A program made the position numbers and the translations under genes. Positions 18,634 through 25,496 of a stretch of 28,323 nt of DNA are shown here, piece after piece. Position 1 is the stretch's first letter. Every line of letters begins with the position of its first letter. The DNA is from a virus: the IMG/VR virus record IMGVR_UViG_3300009164_000275, positions 1 through 28,323 of that record. One strand, written 5' to 3'. The notes below the pieces were generated by a model that saw only the letters and a program-made list of their open reading frames with translations, ran no database searches and had not been told where the DNA came from.

Positions 18634-21549
18634 TCAGCAGCTAGGTCCACCTGCTGCTGCTGGCTGATTGTTAGCAGGAGCACCAGGAGTACCAGCACCG
18701 CCTGCACCGGGAGTATTAGCATTATTAGCTGTTACAGGATTGTCTGGCGTGCCATTAGTACTACTTCCCGAAGTCTTCACACCGTTATTATCGCTAGACC
18801 ATGATTCCTTGCTAGAACTGTATTCTGTTCCGCCAGCACTGCCTGTAGAATCGGAGTCATATCTCTGAGCATAACCGTTCTGATCGACAGTATCAGGTGT
18901 CGCATTTACACGTTTTCCATAATCATCTTCGATATATTTCTGAGACGCTTCTGTCTGACCTATCTGGGTATCGTAACTGGAAGAATCTTGTATCCTCTGA
19001 TCTTGTGCTGCTTTGTCATATTCGATGTCACGATCGGTATTAGTATTCGGGCTCTCATAGTAAGTGTAAGGTTGCCCTGTCTGTTCATCAAATCCTTCTT
19101 TAGCAACTGAATTCTGACTTGAATCGCGGTCAACTACAGACCCACGATCAGCAGGAGTGTTACCATCTCCCATGATCTGATCACTAGCTGAGGATGCGGA
19201 ACGATAATCGTCTCTCTGAGCTATGTATGTGTTTTCTCTATTCTGTGCGTCTGTCAGTGCTTGAGTTGCGGATGCATTCCTGGCATCTGCATCACTGACA
19301 GATTTCTCAAGAGCGGCAATCTTTTCTTTGTCCTGCATCTCTTCTGGCAGCTTCTTCTCTTCCTCAAGCATTGCCTGACTCTTTTCTTTGATAGCATTGT
19401 TGTTGTCGATCTGTTCTTGAGCCTTAGCTTGATCGACTTTTGCTTCTTCGACCTTCTGATCTGCGGTCTTCGCTCTATCTTCCTCAGCTTTCCTTGCTTC
19501 TTCCCTTGCCTTAGCTTCGTCTGCTGGCTTATGGAATCCTTTATCGTCCGTGTTGTCATATGGTTTATCTAGTTTTGCATCCGATTGGGGCGGATTCTGT
19601 TTCTGTGTCTGCGGAGGCGTTGCACCTCTAACATAAACACCGTTAGGATTCTTATCGTTGGCGATAACACGATAAGCATTAGCGTTGTTGCTCATGCTCT
19701 TTGCATCGTTAGCATAGATGTTTCTGTACTGAGATCCCATCGCAGGAGGAACGTTCTGTTCCTGCACCGTGATGTATTTTCCTCTAGCATCTTCTCCCTG
19801 GCCTAGATAGATAGCAGCATGGTTACCCGATGGCATGTTAGGATAGTATCCGTTAGGCATGGTCGCGATTGCTGCACCCGGTGCAGGAGGATTATCAAAC
19901 AGATTGTTGTTACTTGCTGGTCTCCAAGTGTTCGTAGTACCGCAATCTGAATTGTGATAAACCAACATGACGCACTGTCCGTTGCCTACGACTGTCCTAT
20001 TAGCGACTAGATCTGGATATCCTTTGAATCCATTGTCTCCGCCGCTTGGGTTTAGAGTTACATTAGATCCGCCGCTAGTATTACCACCTGAAGGAATATT
20101 GCTAGAGCTGTTTGATGAGCTACCATAATTGCTTCCACCGCCGCCAGCAGCACCGCCGCCACCTGGTGAACTGCCTGACGATCCATTATATCCTGAATTC
20201 TTACCATAGCCGCCTGAGATTCCGCCGCTGCTAGCTGCACCGCCGCCTTTGCTGCTGCCTGAGTTGCCGCCTTTCTTATGACCGCTCCATGGTTCCTTGG
20301 TAGGCATGCCCTGTGGTGCTTGTGCTGGACTTGCATCTTTAGCCTTTGTAGGCTTGCTGCAGTTTAGATTAATGCAGGCTGCTCCTAAGTCTAAGTGTAC
20401 ACCGCCACTGACCTGTATGCATTTGTCTCCTGTGAGATATGTGTTAGATCCTTTAAGATGCAGGTTCTTCTTGCCCGACAGCTTAGCATCAGCATCACTG
20501 CTGAGATCTAGTCCTCCCTTACCCGATACAGCAACCTTTGCTTCGCTGTTTATATCAACACCCGTCTTACCATGGATCTTGACGCCAGCATCGCTCTCTA
20601 TCTGCATAGGACCTTTGCTCTTGAGATTAAACTGTGCATCAGCATACATGTTTATGTTGCCGCCTTGATCTAGCTCTACCCAAGCTGTACCAGCTGCGTT
20701 AGTGATGTAGATGAACCCGCCGGTGTCGTGCATGGTCAGCTGATGACCAGTAGCACTACGCAATCTTATCAGCTGACTAGACTGCGTTTCAGCATCACCA
20801 TCATCCATGACGAAGGTATGACCGCCTTTCCTTCCAGTATCGCTGACCTTAGGATCAGTTGCTGCAGCAGGATTTATCAGCTGCCCTGGCGTGCTGAATC
20901 CAAACACTGCACTAGGGCTTTCTCGGAATGCGCTGGATGTGATAGGCCCACGTTCCTTATCTTGCCCGAGTCCTTGCTTCTGGAATTGCTTCTTGATCTC
21001 GTCGTGCGGAGTGGCTTGTCTCTCATAGAATTCTGCGATATTGCTGGGATTCGAATCAGATTTATCGTCATTATATTCGATAGCAGGATCGCCATTGCTC
21101 TGACTGTTCGTTCCGATAGCAGGAACCATGTGCATGTTAGGCCAGTCCGGTATGCAAGCAAACCAATAACCTTTGAAGGGATCGCCGTTGATGAAGGTAC
21201 AGATGACACTAATACCCCTGTCGGGAGGTGTCATCCAGAATCCGTAGCTATGTGGATTTGTAGCAAAGTTCTGACCGTCAGAACGCCTGTCGGGACCGTC
21301 GGGATTCTTAGCCGGTGGAGTCACCCCAAAGAACGGACTAGCATAAGCTACCGTGCGCCAAGCACCGGGATCCTCCGGATCGCCACCTAGCTCTGCGATC
21401 CAAACCTGCACTCGACCGCTACGCATAGGATCTACATTGTTCTTAACTATACCAATGAAAGGTCCGGCATTGACCCTAACACCTTTAGCACTCTCATGAC
21501 TGGTATGGGCTGGTGCTTTGTTATTCTCCGATGAGTCATATATTGGCAT
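18634..21549 (-). CDS. 5: gp5-like baseplate hub/spike with C-terminal amidase-like domain
   Basis: 971 residues; T4 gp5 has 575. T4 gp5 forms the cell-puncturing spike as OB fold, lysozyme, then beta-helix needle. Here residues about 29-140 form the OB-like domain (GPFIGIVKNNVDPMRSGRV, then GFWMTPPDRGISVICTFING and GYWFACIPD). Residues about 240-397 form the needle, with short V-x-(I/L)-x-(G/S) strands (GKTGVDINSEAKVAVSGKGG). No lysozyme sits between them. A Gly/Ser-rich linker (about 400-500) leads to a domain at 507-640 with Cys526 in VGNGQCVMLVYH and His577 in GNHAAIYLG, a Cys-His pair resembling the BPSL0067/NlpC-like amidase group. An Ala/Glu/Lys-rich probable coiled coil (about 667-787) and a disordered tail ending GGPSC follow. 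An AGGATAA ribosome site overlaps the stop of the upstream hub gene, 6 bases away. The gp5 call is secure; peptidoglycan cleavage is inferred from the Cys-His motif. Confidence 0.88.
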   Translation of the reverse strand: MPIYDSSENNKAPAHTSHESAKGVRVNAGPFIGIVKNNVDPMRSGRVQVWIAELGGDPEDPGAWRTVAYASPFFGVTPPAKNPDGPDRRSDGQNFATNPHSYGFWMTPPDRGISVICTFINGDPFKGYWFACIPDWPNMHMVPAIGTNSQSNGDPAIEYNDDKSDSNPSNIAEFYERQATPHDEIKKQFQKQGLGQDKERGPITSSAFRESPSAVFGFSTPGQLINPAAATDPKVSDTGRKGGHTFVMDDGDAETQSSQLIRLRSATGHQLTMHDTGGFIYITNAAGTAWVELDQGGNINMYADAQFNLKSKGPMQIESDAGVKIHGKTGVDINSEAKVAVSGKGGLDLSSDADAKLSGKKNLHLKGSNTYLTGDKCIQVSGGVHLDLGAACINLNCSKPTKAKDASPAQAPQGMPTKEPWSGHKKGGNSGSSKGGGAASSGGISGGYGKNSGYNGSSGSSPGGGGAAGGGGSNYGSSSNSSSNIPSGGNTSGGSNVTLNPSGGDNGFKGYPDLVANRTVVGNGQCVMLVYHNSDCGTTNTWRPASNNNLFDNPPAPGAAIATMPNGYYPNMPSGNHAAIYLGQGEDARGKYITVQEQNVPPAMGSQYRNIYANDAKSMSNNANAYRVIANDKNPNGVYVRGATPPQTQKQNPPQSDAKLDKPYDNTDDKGFHKPADEAKAREEARKAEEDRAKTADQKVEEAKVDQAKAQEQIDNNNAIKEKSQAMLEEEKKLPEEMQDKEKIAALEKSVSDADARNASATQALTDAQNRENTYIAQRDDYRSASSASDQIMGDGNTPADRGSVVDRDSSQNSVAKEGFDEQTGQPYTYYESPNTNTDRDIEYDKAAQDQRIQDSSSYDTQIGQTEASQKYIEDDYGKRVNATPDTVDQNGYAQRYDSDSTGSAGGTEYSSSKESWSSDNNGVKTSGSSTNGTPDNPVTANNANTPGAGGAGTPGAPANNQPAAAGGPSC

Positions 21550-21555
21550 GATCTA

Positions 21556-24000
21556 TTATCCTGGATCTACATCATTGTTAGGCTTGTCTTCTATTACTGT
21601 TGTGGTCGGAGGTAGAGAGTATCTACCAAATTCCGACAGATCTTGTTGGCTTATTGCGGGTGGAGGTAGAGAGTATCTACCAAAATTCTTCATATCTTCT
21701 TCGGTTATTACTTTACCATTATCAGTCTGTTTGTTAGTGAATACATCCGTAATCTCTTCGTTGGACCGATTATTAGTTTCTGGATTACTGACATTAGCGG
21801 TAATCGTGGGCGATTCGGCTTTTTTAACAGGTGTTGCAGCAGTATCGCTACTAGACGGCGCCGGGTTGCTCTGATACTTAACACGGAAGTTGTCCAGCTT
21901 CTGAATAAACTTACCCCCTCGGAACTCACTAGAGACTGCTATGATCTTATATAAGCCGTTAAACATCTCGGTGGTAACACTCTGCAATTGAAACAATCCG
22001 GTATCGTCATCGTAATCGTTCATCGGAGTCCTAAATTCAAAATAGAAGTAAGCCTCATAATGATCAAAATTCAAGCTACCGTGATCGTATATCAGCTGAT
22101 TCTTGTTGTTGCTAACACCGTAGAATATGCTGTCTTGCTGTATCAGATCGGGATCTCCGACGATAGTGAGATCTAACTGTATGTTCTCAGCGACCTGATC
22201 GAACTGCTGCTTAAACAGTTCTTCGACTGCCAGCGTCTTCTTGTTCAGCGTCCTAGGTCCGGTATTATTAGCATCTGCCAATCCCCAGACTACCTTGGTC
22301 CTCTTGGGAACGATTCCTACTTGTTCCGGAGTTGGAGTAGTAGAACCACCAGCTTCGGGATCTGCCTTCTTATCAGCTTCGAGCAATGCTGCTTCGGCAC
22401 CGTTCCTCAGCGTAAACAGCGCAGTCTTGATGTCAAACCTAACATCGATCACATCCTTGTTCTGTCCAGTGAATATCCATTTGTAACGCTTGCTAGCACC
22501 CGGGGGTGCTTTCTGACCGAATCCATCAGCATCACTACCGTGGATGATATAAGGCATGACCACATAGGTAACTTCCCTTGCCCACATGTTGGTCAAAGGA
22601 TCGTATTCTCCAAACTTTACTTCTGGAGTGATCTTGTATGTGCTAAGAGGCTTTCCCTTATCGCCGCCAGGCTTATACTGTTCGCTCATATAAGTGCTGA
22701 TTTGTAGCACGCTGCCTATTAGATCGGTAATCCTAGCACCCGATTGAACTCGGAATGCCTGTTTGCTAGGATCCAGCTTGATCGTCTTACCGACTAGCTC
22801 GTTAGGGTTCTTAGGATCGCTCATCCTAAAACCTTGCCTGGACCATTCAGCAGGATCGACGACCTTTGCATCTCCTAATCCATCTTCGAATCTAAAATTA
22901 TACTTGGTAGGATAAGTGATCTGCTTCTTGTTCTGTAGATAAGTCTCACCATCATTCAATGCAATCTTGACACCTTTGACAACGGTATTGGATCCCCCTT
23001 GCGACGTAGTCGATGGGCTACCGTCACCAGTAGTTCCTGCAGGACCATTGAATATCTCATCTACTGTGCCGCCGACGATCTCCATATGGAATGGAATGGT
23101 ATTGTCTAGAGGAGTCATCGCAAAATGATGGCAAGGTACTGCCTTGATAGAATATACAGAACCTTTCTCAGTGATGCTGTATTCCATGTTAGTGAAGTTC
23201 ATCGGAATGAATTTCGTAGCCTTAGGTACTGTAGCTACGTTTCCAGAATCATCGTAACCCAGGAACTGTATCTTCATGAGATAGAAGTTCATAGCCCAGT
23301 CCGGTCGCCCGTGCATTTCCATAGCCTGTGCTATGAGTCTAGGTAGGAAGGTGACAGTATAAGGTTCTATCACGTCGAAGCTCATCTCGATAACGTCAGT
23401 GCTTCTATTTCTTGCGCTGATACCGACGATGCTCTTGAACTTGATATTATCGATGTAGAAGTCCACGCCGAACAGACTGCCTTTATCTGCCGACTTGCTG
23501 CCTCCGCTCTTCAGTATGAGTTGGCTCTGTGAGATGATGCCATCTTCACCCCCCGGTGCTAGCTTACCATCCGTGACCTGATTCATCACATCCTTAGGTA
23601 CAGCATAGAGGCTGATGTTGTAGGTGTAGTTAACATAAGCGTGCAGAGGATTGGGCTTCTCTTTAGGAACGTCAGCAGATTTTCCTCCACCGGTATTGCC
23701 TGCTGAACCCGATCCGGCTATTGTAGTCTTATCCGGCTCCTGACTAATCACAGCAGGAGACACTTTATCTTGTTTAGATGTTTGGTTTCCTGTATATACA
23801 CCCATTCCACCATAGCCAGGTCTCATAAAAGCAGAATCTTCAAGATATGATGTTGATTTAGATGGATTAACTGTCGAATCCACCGGAGGTAGAGAATTCT
23901 TACCTATCGTGATAGGCTTAGCACCATTCTGTGATACCGGAATCGTGCCTGCTAGTTCTGTTACACCAGTGTTGTCTATAGGCTCGGGTGGGATTGCCAT
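21556..24000 (-). CDS. Baseplate hub-type structural protein in the gp27 position
   Basis: 814 residues, about twice T4 gp27 (391), and directly upstream of the gp5-like gene, whose product gp27 would bind in the central hub. Residues 1-110 are low complexity (Gly, Ser, Pro, Thr). A core starts near 118 (PLHAYVNYTYNISLYAV) and continues with FYIDNIKFKSIVGISARNRS, IEPYTVTFLPRLI and NFYLMKIQFLGY (about 180-250). It ends near 672-710 with FNGLYKIIAVSSEFRGGKF, a GLYK-type closing element typical of phage hub proteins. The last 100 residues are again disordered. The core resembles a protein I recall as conserved in cyanophages and other marine T4-like phages between gp53 and gp5. Short motifs recur: SLPP near residue 36, FGRYSLPP near 773 and 791, and PGYGGMGV at 61-68, the last shared with the gp48-like protein. 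The ATG is 3 bases after the gp53 stop. The gp27 assignment rests on position; sequence similarity to T4 gp27 was not visible. Confidence 0.72.
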   Translation of the reverse strand: MAIPPEPIDNTGVTELAGTIPVSQNGAKPITIGKNSLPPVDSTVNPSKSTSYLEDSAFMRPGYGGMGVYTGNQTSKQDKVSPAVISQEPDKTTIAGSGSAGNTGGGKSADVPKEKPNPLHAYVNYTYNISLYAVPKDVMNQVTDGKLAPGGEDGIISQSQLILKSGGSKSADKGSLFGVDFYIDNIKFKSIVGISARNRSTDVIEMSFDVIEPYTVTFLPRLIAQAMEMHGRPDWAMNFYLMKIQFLGYDDSGNVATVPKATKFIPMNFTNMEYSITEKGSVYSIKAVPCHHFAMTPLDNTIPFHMEIVGGTVDEIFNGPAGTTGDGSPSTTSQGGSNTVVKGVKIALNDGETYLQNKKQITYPTKYNFRFEDGLGDAKVVDPAEWSRQGFRMSDPKNPNELVGKTIKLDPSKQAFRVQSGARITDLIGSVLQISTYMSEQYKPGGDKGKPLSTYKITPEVKFGEYDPLTNMWAREVTYVVMPYIIHGSDADGFGQKAPPGASKRYKWIFTGQNKDVIDVRFDIKTALFTLRNGAEAALLEADKKADPEAGGSTTPTPEQVGIVPKRTKVVWGLADANNTGPRTLNKKTLAVEELFKQQFDQVAENIQLDLTIVGDPDLIQQDSIFYGVSNNKNQLIYDHGSLNFDHYEAYFYFEFRTPMNDYDDDTGLFQLQSVTTEMFNGLYKIIAVSSEFRGGKFIQKLDNFRVKYQSNPAPSSSDTAATPVKKAESPTITANVSNPETNNRSNEEITDVFTNKQTDNGKVITEEDMKNFGRYSLPPPAISQQDLSEFGRYSLPPTTTVIEDKPNNDVDPG
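21608..21630 (+). repeat. 23-bp direct repeat, copy 1 (end of hub gene)
   Basis: A 23-base string beginning GGAGGTAGAGAGTATC is identical to the copy at 21662-21684, 54 bases (18 codons) away. Read on the minus strand in frame, both encode FGRYSLPP near the C-terminus of the gp27-position protein. A diverged relative beginning GGAGGTAGAGAATTC lies at 23885-23904 near the N-terminus, encoding GKNSLPP. Confidence 0.9.
21662..21684 (+). repeat. 23-bp direct repeat, copy 2 (end of hub gene)
   Basis: Exact second copy of the string at 21608-21630. It encodes FGRYSLPPP around residue 773 of the hub protein. Identity at the base level, including third codon positions, points to recent duplication or selection on the DNA as well as on the peptide. 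Confidence 0.9.
23797..23821 (+). repeat. 25-bp repeat shared with gp48 gene, hub-gene copy
   Basis: A 25-base string beginning TACACCCATTCCACC is identical to 25104-25128 in the gp48-like gene. On the minus strand it encodes PGYGGMGV at residues 61-68 of the hub protein. Residues on both sides (SAFMR before) also resemble the other copy (TAFLA). Confidence 0.92.
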
Positions 24001-24003
24001 GTA

Positions 24004-24309
24004 TTAGTATCCTAACACTCTCTGCACAGTGCTCTTCTGAGGTAGATATATCCTGGTACCGGTGACGAAATCCCATATAGGGTCAACTATAGAATTCTTG
24101 TTCCTGATAGCAAATACCCACCAGAGATTTGGATCATTGTATAGATCAAATGCTAACTTATCAGGACGATATTCATATGTCTTGCTGACAGTAAACAGGA
24201 TGTCATCGGGCATCTTAGGTAGTTCTCTAGGTACCATGATGTCCAAGAACTTTCCTGCAAACAGAGGAGTGTTCTTATATGGACTGGTCATTCCGTAGCT
24301 TACTGCCAT
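24004..24309 (-). CDS. 53: Baseplate wedge subunit gp53
   Basis: 101 residues; T4 gp53 has 196, but short forms are usual in marine T4-like phages. In T4, gp53 clamps neighbouring wedges and is needed for the hexagonal baseplate to close around the hub. Family features are clear: SPYKNTPLFAGKFLDIMVPRELP (read in two parts, about residues 9-31), DDILFTVSKTYEYRPDKLA, then LYNDPNLWWVFAIRN (about 57-71) and DPIWDFVTGTRIYLP (about 76-90), a LysM-like layout of Y-RPD-LA-LY-WW followed by GT-I-(L)P. The start codon overlaps the gp48 stop by one base (TAATG), a sign of coupled translation, and the hub gene follows after 3 bases. No odd feature other than its shortness relative to T4. Confidence 0.92.
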   Translation of the reverse strand: MAVSYGMTSPYKNTPLFAGKFLDIMVPRELPKMPDDILFTVSKTYEYRPDKLAFDLYNDPNLWWVFAIRNKNSIVDPIWDFVTGTRIYLPQKSTVQRVLGY

Positions 24310-25451
24310 TAGATGAATCCTCCTGGACCGCCAGAACTGCTGTTGCCCTTGACAAGCAACTGACCTTGTGCAAACGGTATTAGTCCGAAGTTGTTGCTGA
24401 TCTGATTCCTGCTGTACAGTACCTTGAATCCTATGTTCATCTGCAGGTTAGTCGGCACCATGGTGTTATCGCCAGATGTACTAGACTTAGTGCTAGTATT
24501 ATAGCTAGCGCCGATGTTAGTGCTGATATAATCTACATCGTCGGGCATCGAGAAATCAAAGCTGGTGCAGACGACCGGTAAGTGATTCAATACTGCAGGG
24601 CCGTGACCGTCCAATCTCAATACAGGAGGAGGTGTTCCTGCTCTGTCATCTTGACCATAGAACATCTTAGTTGCGCTTCTGAAGAAATGTATCGCTGCGA
24701 CGATGTACTTGGCCTCCTTAGCTGTATTAGCTGTGAATTTAGCACCTATCGTTATCTGATCTACTGAACTGTTCTTATAGTATAGATGTTCGTAGTTTGT
24801 GTGTATCAACCCTTCGCTCTCATAGTTGGCCCGGTGGGCGAAGCTGATCGTTGGTGTATAAGGGAATAACACACCTCCTGTAGCAGCTAAAGGTTGCAGA
24901 AGCGTTCCACCTAGCATAGTGCCGCTAGGGTCTGAGACTATCACCCTGTTCTCTTGTCCGCTTGAACTACTGCTGGTAGAATTATATACAGAAGAACTAG
25001 ACGACCCATAGCTAGCACCTGCGGGCAGATTGTTGTTGTACAATCTCATGGTCGTAGGATCTGCTAATCCAGTAGGCCTATACTGGTCAATTAGTGCTGG
25101 GTTTACACCCATTCCACCATAGCCAGGTGCTAAGAAAGCTGTAGTATTGTTCACTAGTGGAACCGCGGTGCCGCCTAATGCTCTAGCTACGGTGCTGTTT
25201 ACTGCAGTACCGATAGCAGTAGCTAAGAAATTGCCTGTCGTTGGATAGGTTACCGCAGAACCCAGTCCTGCCACACCGACCGGACTGTTGTAAGGATTGT
25301 AAGCTGTGGGAGTGTAAGCAACACCTTTATAATTGCCGTAATTTGACTGAGCACCGTAGTAATCGCCGTAGAAAGGATTCAGCTGACCTTGTTGGGTTGC
25401 TCTAGGATCCCTGACATAATAGTTAGATGTTTTCTGATTGAAGCTTACCAT
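24309..25451 (-). CDS. 48: gp48-like baseplate tail-tube protein
   Basis: 380 residues from the ATG at 25451 (T4 gp48: 364). gp48 connects the baseplate hub to the first ring of the tail tube. The first 180 residues are rich in Tyr, Asn, Gly and Ser and look flexible (a run of Ser near residues 160-172). The conserved domain begins near residue 190 (GGVLFPYTPTISFAHRANYES), continues through HTNYEHLYYKNSSVDQITI and the FTANTAKEAKYIVAAIHFFR helix, and ends with MFYGQD, GTPPPVLRLDGHG and DFSMPDDVDYI (near 309); these are the hallmarks I recall for cyanophage gp48. A longer frame beginning with TTG at 25475 would run through the promoter-like AATAAATA, so ATG at 25451 is preferred. It carries PGYGGMGV at residues 109-116, encoded by a 25-base string also found in the hub gene. 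gp54 is a less likely alternative. Confidence 0.82.
   Translation of the reverse strand: MVSFNQKTSNYYVRDPRATQQGQLNPFYGDYYGAQSNYGNYKGVAYTPTAYNPYNSPVGVAGLGSAVTYPTTGNFLATAIGTAVNSTVARALGGTAVPLVNNTTAFLAPGYGGMGVNPALIDQYRPTGLADPTTMRLYNNNLPAGASYGSSSSSVYNSTSSSSSGQENRVIVSDPSGTMLGGTLLQPLAATGGVLFPYTPTISFAHRANYESEGLIHTNYEHLYYKNSSVDQITIGAKFTANTAKEAKYIVAAIHFFRSATKMFYGQDDRAGTPPPVLRLDGHGPAVLNHLPVVCTSFDFSMPDDVDYISTNIGASYNTSTKSSTSGDNTMVPTNLQMNIGFKVLYSRNQISNNFGLIPFAQGQLLVKGNSSSGGPGGFI
25104..25128 (+). repeat. 25-bp repeat shared with hub gene, gp48 copy
   Basis: Exact match to 23797-23821, here encoding PGYGGMGV at residues 109-116 of the gp48-like protein, just before its conserved domain. The two copies are 1.3 kb apart in different genes, in the same frame and orientation. 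Confidence 0.92.
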
Positions 25452-25459
25452 ATCTTTTA

Positions 25460-25467
25460 TATTTATT
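25460..25467 (-). promoter_or_regulatory. 48: Candidate phage late promoter for the tail operon (AATAAATA)
   Basis: The minus strand reads AATAATAAATATAAAAGATATG, in which the last ATG is the gp48 start at 25451; the two halves are AATAATAAAT and ATAAAAGATATG. The AATAAATA octamer ends 8 bases before the start codon. With +1 about six bases past the octamer, the leader would be only about 3 bases, and no Shine-Dalgarno sequence is visible. It sits in the 45-base gap between divergent genes, exactly where a promoter for the leftward tail block is required. Confidence 0.65.
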
Positions 25468-25484
25468 ATTACCAAAAGTGACTA

Positions 25485-25490
25485 TATAAT
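25485..25490 (+). promoter_or_regulatory. 55: Candidate -10 element (TATAAT) for the gp55 operon
   Basis: A perfect TATAAT lies 6 bases before the gp55 ATG at 25497. No convincing -35 was seen at 16-18 bases upstream (the region is TTTATT), and there is no TGn extension. Used as a sigma70 promoter it would give a leaderless or nearly leaderless message, although AAGAG before the ATG could act as a weak ribosome site on a longer transcript. A host-type or phage-early signal would make sense for the late sigma gene, which must be made before late promoters work. Confidence 0.4.
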
Positions 25491-25496
25491 AAGAGC

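Noticed and set aside
20728-21390. 220-codon plus-strand frame opposite the gp5-like gene
   Set aside because: It is antisense to well-conserved OB-fold and needle coding, its product has no recognisable domain and no ribosome site was seen.
21608-21684. CRISPR-like pair of 23-bp repeats
   Set aside because: Only two copies, in frame within a coding region, with an intervening segment that encodes continuous protein.
25452-25475. TTG start for the gp48-like gene at 25475
   Set aside because: It would translate through the AATAAATA promoter element and yields a VIINIKD prefix unlike the rest; the ATG at 25451 is simpler.
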